Notes: generated from the sequence alone by a model not told the origin. Numbered from the stretch's first letter, positions 1-6,776 are shown. The stretch is DNA of 12,670 bases from Firm-04 sp045642925 (GCA_045642925.1 JAZUJW010000071.1:1-12670); one strand, 5' to 3'. Translations and numbers: made by a program.

Positions 1-1
1 G

Positions 2-217
2 ATTTTGAATGACATTATCGACTGGTTCGGACTGGACGCAAAGGTTGTTCCGGCAGAACAGGATGGGAAATTGCAGGTCACGGTTCAGGCGCACCCGACC
101 GCAATGCACCACTGGGCGATGCAGTACGGCGACTATGTCGAGGTGCTTTCGCCGCAGAGCGTCCGCGCACAGATCGGCGTCACGCTCAAAAAGCTCTGCG
201 CGAAGTATGGGGAGTGA
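2..217 (+). CDS. WYL-domain transcriptional regulator, C-terminal fragment
   Basis: The reading frame is open to the left edge, so this is the last 71 residues of a longer protein; the start lies outside the window. The visible part has the typical end of WYL-type (YafY-like) regulators: a hydrophobic 'IIDWFG' stretch, a short beta region, a tryptophan followed by 'YGDYVEVLSP', and a closing helix 'LKKLCAKYGE'. In this family the C-terminal extension (WCX) follows the ligand-sensing WYL domain, and an N-terminal winged helix-turn-helix binds DNA. Neither the HTH nor the WYL core is visible here, so the call rests on the tail only. It ends at TGA 215-217 and is followed about 50 bp later by a strong intrinsic terminator, so it is the last gene of its transcript. 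What it regulates cannot be seen. Confidence 0.6.
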   Translation: MLNDIIDWFGLDAKVVPAEQDGKLQVTVQAHPTAMHHWAMQYGDYVEVLSPQSVRAQIGVTLKKLCAKYGE

Positions 218-268
218 GGGTTTTCTTGAGAACAGCATCCTCACAAATATTCGTACCGTTCAGTTTTT

Positions 269-306
269 AGGGGAAACCCCTCGTTGGGGTTTCCCCTCAG
301 TTTTTT
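269..306 (+). terminator. Intrinsic terminator after the WYL regulator
   Basis: A perfect 12-bp stem (AGGGGAAACCCC at 269-280 with its complement at 286-297) around a 5-nt loop is followed, after CAG, by six T's at 301-306. It is correctly placed to end transcription of the plus-strand gene closing at 217. The same GGGGAAACCC theme recurs in hairpins at 343-373 and 12313-12437. Confidence 0.85.
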
Positions 307-342
307 GCGCTCTGTCTTTATACCGTTTGTAGCCTCTTGTAT

Positions 343-373
343 GGGGGGAACCCCCTTAATAGGGTTTCCCCCC
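343..373. repeat. Second GGGGAAACCC-type hairpin
   Basis: GGGGGGAACCC at the left pairs with GGGTTTCCCCCC at the right with one bulged base and a short AT-rich loop. It has no T-tract on either strand, so it is probably not a terminator by itself. It adjoins the dispersed repeat starting at 372 and may be part of the same composite. Confidence 0.55.
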
Positions 374-450
374 GGACTCTGCCAGAGGGAATCAATTCCC
401 TCCGGACTCCTCATGATGGGGTGCAGAATGCGCTTTCCATTCCCTCTGAT
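372..450 (+). repeat. Dispersed palindromic repeat, copy 1
   Basis: About 75 bp, matching the reverse complement of 9851-9930 almost base for base. It contains a perfect 8-bp hairpin (GAGGGAAT CA ATTCCCTC, 385-402), then GGACTCCTCATGATGGGG and GCAGAATGCGCTTTC. Shorter relatives occur at 2775-2830 and 12194-12250. The only frames across it are short and merely reflect the repeat. It lies downstream of the tRNA operon terminator and of the WYL gene. Confidence 0.75.
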
Positions 451-467
451 AGACGCCACAATAACGC

Positions 468-494
468 AAAAACCTCCCTGTTTTCACAGAGAGG
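468..494 (-). terminator. Intrinsic terminator of the tRNA operon
   Basis: Read on the minus strand, CCTCTCTG (494-487) pairs with CAGGGAGG (480-473) with one G-U pair around a 6-nt loop, and five T's follow directly (472-468). It lies 9 bp beyond the 3' end of tRNA-His and closes the three-tRNA transcript. Confidence 0.85.
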
Positions 495-503
495 CGTTTG
501 GAG

Positions 504-578
504 GGTGGGTAAAGGGATTCGAACCCTTGGTCTTCGGGACCACAATCCGACGCTTTAACCAACTAAGCTATACCCACC
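504..578 (-). tRNA. tRNA-His (GTG)
   Basis: A complete cloverleaf can be drawn. The acceptor stem is GTGGGTA/TACCCAC, and an extra G at -1 faces C73, the hallmark identity pair of tRNA-His. The anticodon loop is TTGTGGT with anticodon GTG, and the T arm is AAGGG TTCGAAT CCCTT. CCA is not encoded. One oddity is that the closing pair of the anticodon stem is A31-C39 rather than a Watson-Crick pair. It is the third and last gene of the tRNA operon. Confidence 0.95.
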
Positions 579-616
579 ATATGCGGAGAAATCTTCTCCG
601 ATTTGTAAGCAGATGA

Positions 617-690
617 CGCGCCTTATTGGATTCGAACCAATGGCTTACTGCTTAGAAGGCAGTTACTCTATCCAGCTGAGTTAAAGGCGC
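617..690 (-). tRNA. tRNA-Arg (TCT)
   Basis: Acceptor stem GCGCCTT/AAGGCGC with discriminator G; D stem ACTC/GAGT; anticodon arm ACTGC CTTCTAA GCAGT giving anticodon TCT, which reads AGA/AGG; T arm ATTGG TTCGAAT CCAAT. All stems pair fully. CCA is not encoded. It is the middle gene of the tRNA operon, 8 bp after tRNA-Gly and 38 bp before tRNA-His. Confidence 0.96.
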
Positions 691-698
691 ACACATTA

Positions 699-769
<71 letters not shown>

Positions 770-811
770 ATCACTTTGGCAGTTCGGTATATCCTCGGCA
801 CTGCATGAATT

Positions 812-840
812 ATTATATCAGATACTGCCCCATTTGTCAA
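812..840 (-). promoter_or_regulatory. Sigma-A promoter of the tRNA operon
   Basis: On the minus strand, TTGACA (840-835) and TATAAT (817-812) are separated by exactly 17 bp. Both hexamers match the consensus perfectly, as expected for a strongly transcribed stable-RNA operon. It is back to back with the promoter of the GGDEF gene. Confidence 0.92.
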
Positions 841-897
841 GTGGTTACACAGATTTTTTTAGAATTCGGAAAAATGTTGAATTGCGCCTTTGAACAG

Positions 898-926
898 TTG
901 ACTTTTTTAGATTGTTTTGCTATAAT
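898..926 (+). promoter_or_regulatory. Sigma-A promoter of the GGDEF-like gene
   Basis: TTGACT (898-903), a 17-bp spacer and TATAAT (921-926) lie 37 bp upstream of the chosen start codon at 963. An in-frame ATG at 912 falls inside this promoter and so cannot be the translation start of the transcript. The two divergent promoters are 57 bp apart. Confidence 0.88.
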
Positions 927-962
927 ATTTTCAGACCTACTGCACGAAGGGAGCTACTCACT

Positions 963-2759
963 ATGTCAACTCTGGAATCTCTTGCCACATCTGCCCAAGC
1001 GGTCTTTTCCGCTACGACCGATGCCCATTTTCATATGCTCTATGCCGATGCCGCCTATTTCCAATGGTTCGGCAACGATGCCGTTTATTCCATCATCCGC
1101 ACCATCCATGACGCCGACACCGAACGCCTCCTGAACGCCGCCGCTTCCCTCCCCGATGGACAAACCGTCCCTCTCGTCCTGCGAATGCGCGGCTGTACTG
1201 GCGAATGGCGCTGGATGCTCGTACGTCTGCGTGCACTCCGTGAAGGCGATGAACGGCAGTATCAGCTTTCCGTCAGCGACGTTTTCGCCATGCAGACTCT
1301 GCTGATGCAAACCACACAGGAAAATACCGATTTCCGCTTTCTGCTGAATCTTATGCATGAACTGACTTTCCATTATTCCTTCACCACAAAACACATCTGC
1401 CTTTTCACATTCGACTGCGGTCGGAAGATGATTCTCACAGACGAACCGCTGGTGCAATGGAAACAACACGTCATCGAAAGCGGAATGGTAGCTGCCAATA
1501 ATATCCAGAAATTCGAAAAACTCTGCACCAATATCGAAACGGGCTGCACACAATTTCACAGTGAATTTGAATCAAGCATTTGCTCACTCGGCAAACGCAT
1601 GGAATACTGTGCCTTTCATGGCATTACCCGCGCTTCTGCGCCCATGCAGCGCACAGTGCTTGGCACAGTCAAGATTCTGAACGCTCGCTTTAAAACCAGC
1701 GAACAGGATTGGCTGACCGAGAACCAGCGCGACCATGTCACAGAACTGCTGAACAAACACGCCATCACCTCATATGCAAAGCACGTCATTGCACAGCGAC
1801 CTGACACCACAACCGCACTTGTTCTGCTGCTGGTAGACGGCTTCAAGGAAATCAACGAGCAATTTGGTCATCTGTTTGGAGATGAAGTGCTGCAAGTGCT
1901 TTCCCAGATTCTTCAGACTGAAATTGATGCGCGAGGTGCAGCGGGCAGAATTGGCGGCGGAATGTTTTTACTGGTACTGGAACAGATTGCGGATGAAAAC
2001 GACCTGCGCGGCATTCTGCGGGCGATTCGGACGAAATTCGAGTGGGCATGGAATGCAGATGACGCACAAAATCATCCGCGCATTACTTGTTCGATGGGTG
2101 CGGCGTGTTGTCCGCAGGATGCTGACAATTATGACAAGCTGTTCATGCAGGCAGACAAGGCGCTTTACATTGCCTGCGAAAAGGGGCACAACCGCTATGT
2201 CATTTATAATATTGAGAAGCACGGAGAGGTTTTGCCGAATCAGAAGCGTTCTGTGGCAGACCTTTATGCGAATGTACCGACGCAGAGCAAAGCGGGATTT
2301 GTGGCAAAAATTGCGAAGTCGTTGTTATTGCCGCAAAAGCCTGATGTACAGGAGCTTTTGCAGGGAATCGGGGCACAGTTTGGCATAGATGGGATACATA
2401 TATTCACAGCAAAGGCGCAATGGGAGGCTGCTGCGTACTGGGGGCATCCGATTGCGGGGAATGCGGTGGTACTGACGGGAGAGGCGCTGAGCAAGGAATT
2501 TCAGGAAGACGATTTATGTGTGATAGACAATGTGAATGCGCTGGAGGGAGTTGCAGACGAAGCGTATGCGTGGTTGAATGCGGAGAATGTACAGGGGGCG
2601 GTGTTATACCGAGCGGTAGAAAAAGGGCAAACGGTTGCGGTGGTATTGTTTGGGTTATTCGGGCATTACTGCAAGTGGAGCACGCTTGACGCGAATCATC
2701 TGACGATTCTTGGGAGTATATTATGTGAACTATTGAATCATAATGAAAGTATCTCCTGA
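963..2759 (+). CDS. PAS / degenerate GGDEF / GAF-like signalling protein
   Basis: A 598-residue cytoplasmic protein with no signal peptide or membrane segment. The start at 963 is chosen because AAGGGAG lies 9 nt upstream and the upstream ATG is inside the promoter. Residues about 20-110 look like a PAS fold (ending 'GEWRWMLVRLRAL...QLSVSDV') and about 120-245 like a second PAS-like region. Residues about 282-415 form a GGDEF fold, with the metal-binding aspartate in 'LLVDGFKEINEQFGHLFGDEVL' and the closing 'ADKALYIACEKGHNRYVIY'. The signature loop itself reads GGGMF (331-335) instead of GG(D/E)EF, so cyclic-di-GMP synthesis is unlikely. No RxxD inhibitory site is seen. Residues about 445-595 resemble a GAF sensor module. 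The likely role is ligand or nucleotide sensing rather than catalysis. It is a single-gene transcript. The coding strand changes from C-rich to G-rich partway through the gene. Confidence 0.82.
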   Translation: MSTLESLATSAQAVFSATTDAHFHMLYADAAYFQWFGNDAVYSIIRTIHDADTERLLNAAASLPDGQTVPLVLRMRGCTGEWRWMLVRLRALREGDERQYQLSVSDVFAMQTLLMQTTQENTDFRFLLNLMHELTFHYSFTTKHICLFTFDCGRKMILTDEPLVQWKQHVIESGMVAANNIQKFEKLCTNIETGCTQFHSEFESSICSLGKRMEYCAFHGITRASAPMQRTVLGTVKILNARFKTSEQDWLTENQRDHVTELLNKHAITSYAKHVIAQRPDTTTALVLLLVDGFKEINEQFGHLFGDEVLQVLSQILQTEIDARGAAGRIGGGMFLLVLEQIADENDLRGILRAIRTKFEWAWNADDAQNHPRITCSMGAACCPQDADNYDKLFMQADKALYIACEKGHNRYVIYNIEKHGEVLPNQKRSVADLYANVPTQSKAGFVAKIAKSLLLPQKPDVQELLQGIGAQFGIDGIHIFTAKAQWEAAAYWGHPIAGNAVVLTGEALSKEFQEDDLCVIDNVNALEGVADEAYAWLNAENVQGAVLYRAVEKGQTVAVVLFGLFGHYCKWSTLDANHLTILGSILCELLNHNESIS

Positions 2760-2774
2760 AACAAACTTTGATTT

Positions 2775-2830
2775 GGAAGATTCTCCCTTTGGAATCCTCA
2801 TGATGAGGCGCAGAATGCGCTTTCATTCAT
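2775..2830 (+). repeat. Dispersed palindromic repeat, copy 2 (shortened)
   Basis: CCCTTTGGAATCCTCATGATG followed by AGGCGCAGAATGCGCTTTC matches the right half of copy 1. It carries two small perfect palindromes, CCTCAT G ATGAGG and GCGCA GAA TGCGC. It fills the whole 63-bp gap between the converging GGDEF-like and dockerin genes and overlaps the stop codon of the latter (2823-2825). No hairpin with a T-tract is seen here, so how the two converging transcripts end is unclear. Confidence 0.65.
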
Positions 2831-5057
2831 TCGGCGAATTGTCAAGCACTCTGCCAAGCCATACAAATGCCTTGCTGTCTGCCTGCCGTACATATATGTC
2901 ATACTGATATGTGTTCGTGTCTGCGACAGATACCATCATCGCTTCTTTGACATTCTCAATCTGATATGCAAAATCATTTCCCGCTTTCATATAATCCAGC
3001 GTTTGCACTTCGCCAAAGCGAATGCGCGTCAGGAACGGTGTGTCAATTCCCCAGAGATATTCATCATACGCCGTGTGTTCCATACGCTCCGGTATATTTT
3101 CCGCACGTCCCTCTGCCAGCATTCCATCCGCCAGAAGTTGATGCAGTTTCGCAACTGCCTGTTCTGTTTCTTCTTCGGTATCTTGGGACATATCTGCGTA
3201 TTTGGTATCGTCATAAGCGGTCTTGGTTTCATACGTGAACGACTTATCCGATTCCTGCACCACATTCACTCTTGCAATATGCTTCACCAGCATATCCATG
3301 TCAATGGCATCCAGTGTACCGCTGTCGTCCATATCAACATTCCCCAATCCCTCGTCAGGAAGCAGGAACGCACTGTTTTCGTTCATGTACCGCCCCAGCA
3401 TAATTACGTCTGTAATGTCCACTTCACCGTTGTTATCAATGTCACCTGCAATGTACTGGTCATCCACAACAACACGTACTGTATATGTTGCAACTGCATC
3501 ATGATAAATTACGCGAATCTCATATTCGCCCGTGTGAAATGCATCAAAATCCCGTGCATCAATGACAATATCCTCTACCCAGGAGGAAGGACACATCCCT
3601 GTATCTACGATTTCCCCATCCAGATAATGACCAAAGGTGATGTAGGGGTCGAATCGTGTAACCTGTTTTCCGATATGGTAAATTTGCTTATCCATTCTTC
3701 CAATCATGAGGGCGTAATATTCGCCTTCCTGCGGAACACCAATCGTACCGGTACCGAAATTGCTTGGGTATCCGGTAGTGGTCTGAAAAATGGTTGTGGT
3801 AGCCCTGGTAGTGGTCGTCGATGTAAAACCGATTTCCGTACTGCCCGCAATGGTTGTGGTCGGCACTGTTTCTGCCGGATATTCCGTTGTGACACTCGTA
3901 TCCAGCACCGTATAATAGAAAAACGTACTCAAACCGCACAGGAACAAATTCACTCTAAATTTCTCTTTCCTTCCCTCTGCATCAATGTCACTGCTGACCT
4001 GATACTGGTCTACGACCACGTCTTGCATATTCATCGGCAGTTCATCCAGATATACCGTTGTGCCGTCATATTTCGTTCCGGTGATGGTCAGCGTACCGCC
4101 CGTGAGGTCAAGTTCTTCCCCCGGTGTATAGACCAGCTTGTCCGGCTTGGTCTTCACCGTCATCACGCCGCTGGACAGTATATATTTCTGTCCCTTGGTC
4201 GTGATAGTCTCCATGGGAGCATCGGGGTCAGGCGTTGTTGTCGTTGCCGCCGGCGCATCAATCGTCAGCATCACGCATACGGAAGTATTACCGTAGGAAA
4301 TATACACAGGATATTCGCCGCCGAAACCCATTTCCAAAGCATGATTGAACTCGTCCGCATCGACCTGATATATCTGCGGATATTCGGAAACAGCCACGTC
4401 TTTTTCCAGATAATCAGAGCCATCACTTGCCGTGCCCATGACACAGACCGTACAGCCTGTCAAATCCAGTGTTTCACCAGGCAGATAAACGGTCTTATTC
4501 GGATGATTGACCAGTATCATCGAACAATTACGCAGAGGCTTGTCCTTTGCTTCCGGGGTAGTCGTGGAAAGCACACAGGTAGACTCTGTGGTCGGCAGCG
4601 TATTTGATTCCACATCATTTGTCTGAACGGTCGTGACGGAAGGCGCATCTATCGTCACCTGAAATTCATTTTTCAGATATCCGAAATACAGTGGGATCGT
4701 GCATTCTCCGCCCACGCCCGTAACGGAAGCCTGAATCAGTCCCGCATTATCGGTCGTGAACATACTGCTGGTCATCGGAATGTTATTGTAGCAGAATGAT
4801 TCACCATTCACACCGACACCGTAAATCGAAACCAGACCGCCTTTCAGGTCAACGTTTTCTTCGCCCAGCGCGTAATGCGTTTTCTCAGGCAACTGCCGAA
4901 TTTCGAAATTCAGACTGGAAGCATATTTCGGCATAATGATTTCATTGGTCTGCGGTGTAGACTGATGCAGGCTTTCGGAAGAAACCAATGCAGTCGGCAT
5001 TGCGCTGAAGATGCCTGCGGAAAGCAGCAACGCGACCAGTTTTTTTAATGTTTTCAT
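2823..5057 (-). CDS. Secreted multi-Ig-like protein with dockerin
   Basis: 744 residues. The start is fixed by AGGAGG 7 nt upstream of ATG and by a signal peptide (residues 1 to about 27, 'KKLVALLLSAGIFSAMPTA'). Three Ig-like modules (about 50-138, 178-268, 298-388) each carry the pattern Y-x-x-G-E-x-x-D-L-x-G, like bacterial Ig-like group 3 domains; a more diverged fourth lies at about 447-531. Thr-rich linkers separate them. Residues about 535-598 are a dockerin with two EF-hand-like calcium loops (GDIDNNGEVDITD at 538 and NVDMDDSGTLDAID at 573), expected to bind a cohesin in a cellulosome or on the cell surface. The C-terminal 140 residues (about 605-744) are a region I do not recognise. 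No catalytic domain is visible, so it is probably an adhesive, scaffold or sensory subunit. It is the third gene of the sigma-factor operon, 29 bp after the membrane protein. Confidence 0.82.
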   Translation of the reverse strand: MKTLKKLVALLLSAGIFSAMPTALVSSESLHQSTPQTNEIIMPKYASSLNFEIRQLPEKTHYALGEENVDLKGGLVSIYGVGVNGESFCYNNIPMTSSMFTTDNAGLIQASVTGVGGECTIPLYFGYLKNEFQVTIDAPSVTTVQTNDVESNTLPTTESTCVLSTTTPEAKDKPLRNCSMILVNHPNKTVYLPGETLDLTGCTVCVMGTASDGSDYLEKDVAVSEYPQIYQVDADEFNHALEMGFGGEYPVYISYGNTSVCVMLTIDAPAATTTTPDPDAPMETITTKGQKYILSSGVMTVKTKPDKLVYTPGEELDLTGGTLTITGTKYDGTTVYLDELPMNMQDVVVDQYQVSSDIDAEGRKEKFRVNLFLCGLSTFFYYTVLDTSVTTEYPAETVPTTTIAGSTEIGFTSTTTTRATTTIFQTTTGYPSNFGTGTIGVPQEGEYYALMIGRMDKQIYHIGKQVTRFDPYITFGHYLDGEIVDTGMCPSSWVEDIVIDARDFDAFHTGEYEIRVIYHDAVATYTVRVVVDDQYIAGDIDNNGEVDITDVIMLGRYMNENSAFLLPDEGLGNVDMDDSGTLDAIDMDMLVKHIARVNVVQESDKSFTYETKTAYDDTKYADMSQDTEEETEQAVAKLHQLLADGMLAEGRAENIPERMEHTAYDEYLWGIDTPFLTRIRFGEVQTLDYMKAGNDFAYQIENVKEAMMVSVADTNTYQYDIYVRQADSKAFVWLGRVLDNSPNE

Positions 5058-5086
5058 ATTAATTCCTCCTGTTTTTAATGTGAATG

Positions 5087-6079
5087 CTATTCCAAAATAG
5101 TGACACCAAAGCTGGCAGTCAATCCACGGTATGTGACGAAAACCTTTACTTCTCCTGTTAATCCCAACATCATTTTCTGTTCAAAGAGCGATGCATTGAC
5201 CGTAACGTCATCAGAAGTCATCGGCACTTCTTCCAATTCAAGCGCCTGATGCACGCCGTTCACACAGGAATAGTACAGCACACCGCCTTCCAAATCAAGC
5301 GATTCGCCAAGATGATATTCCAGTTTATTCGGAAGCTGTTGGATTTCAAGCTGATACGTTAACTCAGCCTTTTGTGTAGTTGTAGTGTTTTCTGTCTGGG
5401 ACATGGTCGGCTGCGTTTCCACAATGGATGCCGTGGTGAAGAAAGATGTTGTGGATGTCGTAGTCGTGAATATGGTCGTATGTTTTTCTCCTGTAGTTAC
5501 TTGCGTTTCAGTCTGACATCCGGTTGTCGCTGTCGTTTCTGTGATCTGCGGAATTTTTGTCACGAGGGCAGACTCCTCATTGGTGTTCAGAGGAATGGTA
5601 GTATCCGAAGTTGCAGGGGTGGTCGTGAAGGTGGTAACAGTTGTAGATGCAGTCGTTTCCGTAGTTGTGCCGGTCGTCTGCGTGACCGCAGAGGTTTCCG
5701 TTTGCACGTTGACATCAGTGACATCCGTAACCGCAGATGATTCGTCAATGGGGACATTGCGATGAGAGAAAACGGCACGCTGAATGATGCCAAGGGTAAG
5801 CACCAGACAAGCCGCAGATGCAGAGATGACGGCAATGCGTTGGAAAACCGTCCATAAGCGGTTGGGGGTATGCTGTGGGGTTGCTTTCGGAATATCGGAA
5901 ACAGAAATTTCGTTGTGTTGCCATGGAACTGCGGTTTCATGTGTATCATCAGCGTTTTCGGTCGCATCAGAACCATCCTGCACGGCCAGTGGTTCATTTT
6001 TGTCTTGCCATTCCTCCATTTCCTGCAAGAACTGCGGGTCAACGCCACTCATGCTTTTCAACAGGTCATAGCCATTCAC
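5087..6079 (-). CDS. Membrane protein with Thr-rich stalk and Ig-like ectodomain, putative anti-sigma factor
   Basis: 330 residues. It starts with GTG overlapping the sigma gene's stop (GTGA), and AAAAGGAGGG lies 6 nt upstream inside the last codons of the sigma gene, so translation is probably coupled. Residues 1 to about 77 are polar and acidic and presumably cytoplasmic. A single membrane helix spans about 82-101 ('IAVISASAACLVLTLGIIQ') with an arginine just before it, giving an N-in orientation. Residues about 110-238 are a stalk rich in Thr, Ser and Val. Residues about 244-330 are one Ig-like domain very similar to the first Ig-like module of the next gene ('QLPNKLEYHLGESLDLEGG' against 'QLPEKTHYALGEENVDLKGG'). 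No zinc anti-sigma motif (HxxxCxxC) is present. The anti-sigma role is inferred from operon position and topology, as in SigI-RsgI systems, and not from homology I can verify. The alternative is a surface anchor for the dockerin protein. Confidence 0.75.
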   Translation of the reverse strand: MNGYDLLKSMSGVDPQFLQEMEEWQDKNEPLAVQDGSDATENADDTHETAVPWQHNEISVSDIPKATPQHTPNRLWTVFQRIAVISASAACLVLTLGIIQRAVFSHRNVPIDESSAVTDVTDVNVQTETSAVTQTTGTTTETTASTTVTTFTTTPATSDTTIPLNTNEESALVTKIPQITETTATTGCQTETQVTTGEKHTTIFTTTTSTTSFFTTASIVETQPTMSQTENTTTTQKAELTYQLEIQQLPNKLEYHLGESLDLEGGVLYYSCVNGVHQALELEEVPMTSDDVTVNASLFEQKMMLGLTGEVKVFVTYRGLTASFGVTILE

Positions 6080-6633
6080 AGAAATCCCTCCTTTTCCAGA
6101 TATTGCTTCAGACGACTGCGGGTACGCGAAAGGCTCATTTTTGCCGCACCAAGTTTCATGCCATGCTTTTGTGCAATCTCGTTGATCGGTTTCATAGCGT
6201 AATAGCGTTCGAGAAACATGATACGAGTTTGCGGTTCAAGCGTAGCAAGGAACTGATTGACGGCTTGTTCGAGTTGTGCTGCGTCGACAGTACTTTCGAC
6301 GGAATCGGGAGAAGGCACGCATTCTGAAAGTTCATCTATCGCAAGCGGGACTTCGCCGCTGCCGCGTTTTGCGGTATGGGAGGCATCCAGACGGTCGAAG
6401 CAGAGGCGGCGCATCACTGTAGAAAGGTAAGGAGCAAGGGGAACAGGGTGTGCTGGTGGGATTGCATTCCAGACACGGAACAACATTTCGCTGAAGACTT
6501 CTTCGGTATCCTGACGGCTGCCGAGGATACGGAAGCCAAGGGAATGGCAAAGCCGACCGAATTTCTTAGTAATTTCCGAAATAGCAGATTGTTCACGCTG
6601 TTCGAATAGCGAGAGAATCGACTCATCGTCCAT
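6076..6633 (-). CDS. RNA polymerase sigma factor, ECF-like (sigma-70 family)
   Basis: 185 residues, the usual size for an ECF sigma factor. Region 2 spans about 5-85: 'GSRQDTEEVFSEMLFRVWNAIP' is the core-binding and -10 recognition helix pattern, and 'YLSTVMRRLCFDRLD' follows it. An acidic linker runs to about 120. Region 4 spans about 125-183 with 'LEPQTRIMFLERYYAMKPINE' leading into a helix-turn-helix ('IAQKHGMKLGAAKMSLSRTRSRLKQYL'). An in-frame GTG 18 nt upstream exists, but it lies beside a complementary AAAGGCGGTGA that is well placed for the ATG at 6633, so the shorter form is preferred. It is the first gene of a three-gene operon under a sigma-A-type promoter at 6727-6755. Partner: probably the membrane protein encoded next. 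The target promoters are not known. Confidence 0.88.
   Translation of the reverse strand: MDDESILSLFEQREQSAISEITKKFGRLCHSLGFRILGSRQDTEEVFSEMLFRVWNAIPPAHPVPLAPYLSTVMRRLCFDRLDASHTAKRGSGEVPLAIDELSECVPSPDSVESTVDAAQLEQAVNQFLATLEPQTRIMFLERYYAMKPINEIAQKHGMKLGAAKMSLSRTRSRLKQYLEKEGFL
6086..6095 (-). promoter_or_regulatory. Ribosome binding site for the GTG start at 6079
   Basis: AAAAGGAGGG lies inside the last codons of the sigma gene (encoding Glu-Lys-Glu-Gly), 6 nt before GTG. It supports the unusual GTG start and the 4-nt overlap. Confidence 0.85.
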
Positions 6634-6637
6634 CCGC

Positions 6638-6648
6638 TCACCGCCTTT
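6638..6648 (-). promoter_or_regulatory. Ribosome binding site choosing the ATG at 6633
   Basis: AAAGGCGGTGA matches the anti-Shine-Dalgarno sequence with one mismatch, ending 4 nt from ATG (7 nt from its GGCGG core). It also encodes Lys-Gly-Gly-Glu in the frame extending to the upstream GTG, which argues that the longer form is not real. Confidence 0.75.
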
Positions 6649-6651
6649 CAC

Positions 6652-6705
6652 GTTTTCCCTGCACTAATAATAACGGGAAAAAGGGCATAGGGTAACAGGG
6701 AAAAC
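6652..6705 (-). promoter_or_regulatory. Leader of the sigma operon: inverted repeat enclosing a G-quadruplex-type motif
   Basis: In the roughly 85-nt untranslated leader, a perfect 10-bp inverted repeat (GTTTTCCCTG at 6652-6661, CAGGGAAAAC at 6696-6705) encloses 34 nt. On the plus (template) strand, four GGG tracts at 6675-6677, 6683-6685, 6690-6692 and 6698-6700 are separated by 5, 4 and 5 nt, which fits the standard G3-N1-7 quadruplex pattern. The transcript could form the 10-bp stem just before the ribosome binding site. A regulatory role is inference. Confidence 0.45.
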
Positions 6706-6726
6706 AAAAATATTATTGATATAAAT

Positions 6727-6755
6727 ATTATAATCGAAAATTATAAATTTTTCAA
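6727..6755 (-). promoter_or_regulatory. Sigma-A promoter of the sigma / membrane protein / dockerin operon
   Basis: On the minus strand, TTGAAA (6755-6750), a 17-bp AT-rich spacer and TATAAT (6732-6727). Transcription would start near 6720, giving a leader of about 85 nt. The palindromic element at 6777-6964 begins only about 21 bp upstream of the -35 box. Confidence 0.82.
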
Positions 6756-6776
6756 GACTAAATGCACATCTTATTA

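Noticed and set aside
284..616. 110-codon plus-strand frame
   Set aside because: It crosses the dispersed repeat, the tRNA terminator and tRNA-His. The similar peptide seen at 9790-9987 only reflects the repeat.
3003..4607. 534-codon open frame on the plus strand opposite the dockerin gene
   Set aside because: Antisense to a well supported gene with signal peptide, domains and ribosome binding site. Its translation is rich in Cys, His and Arg without domain pattern, and no ribosome binding site or promoter is seen.
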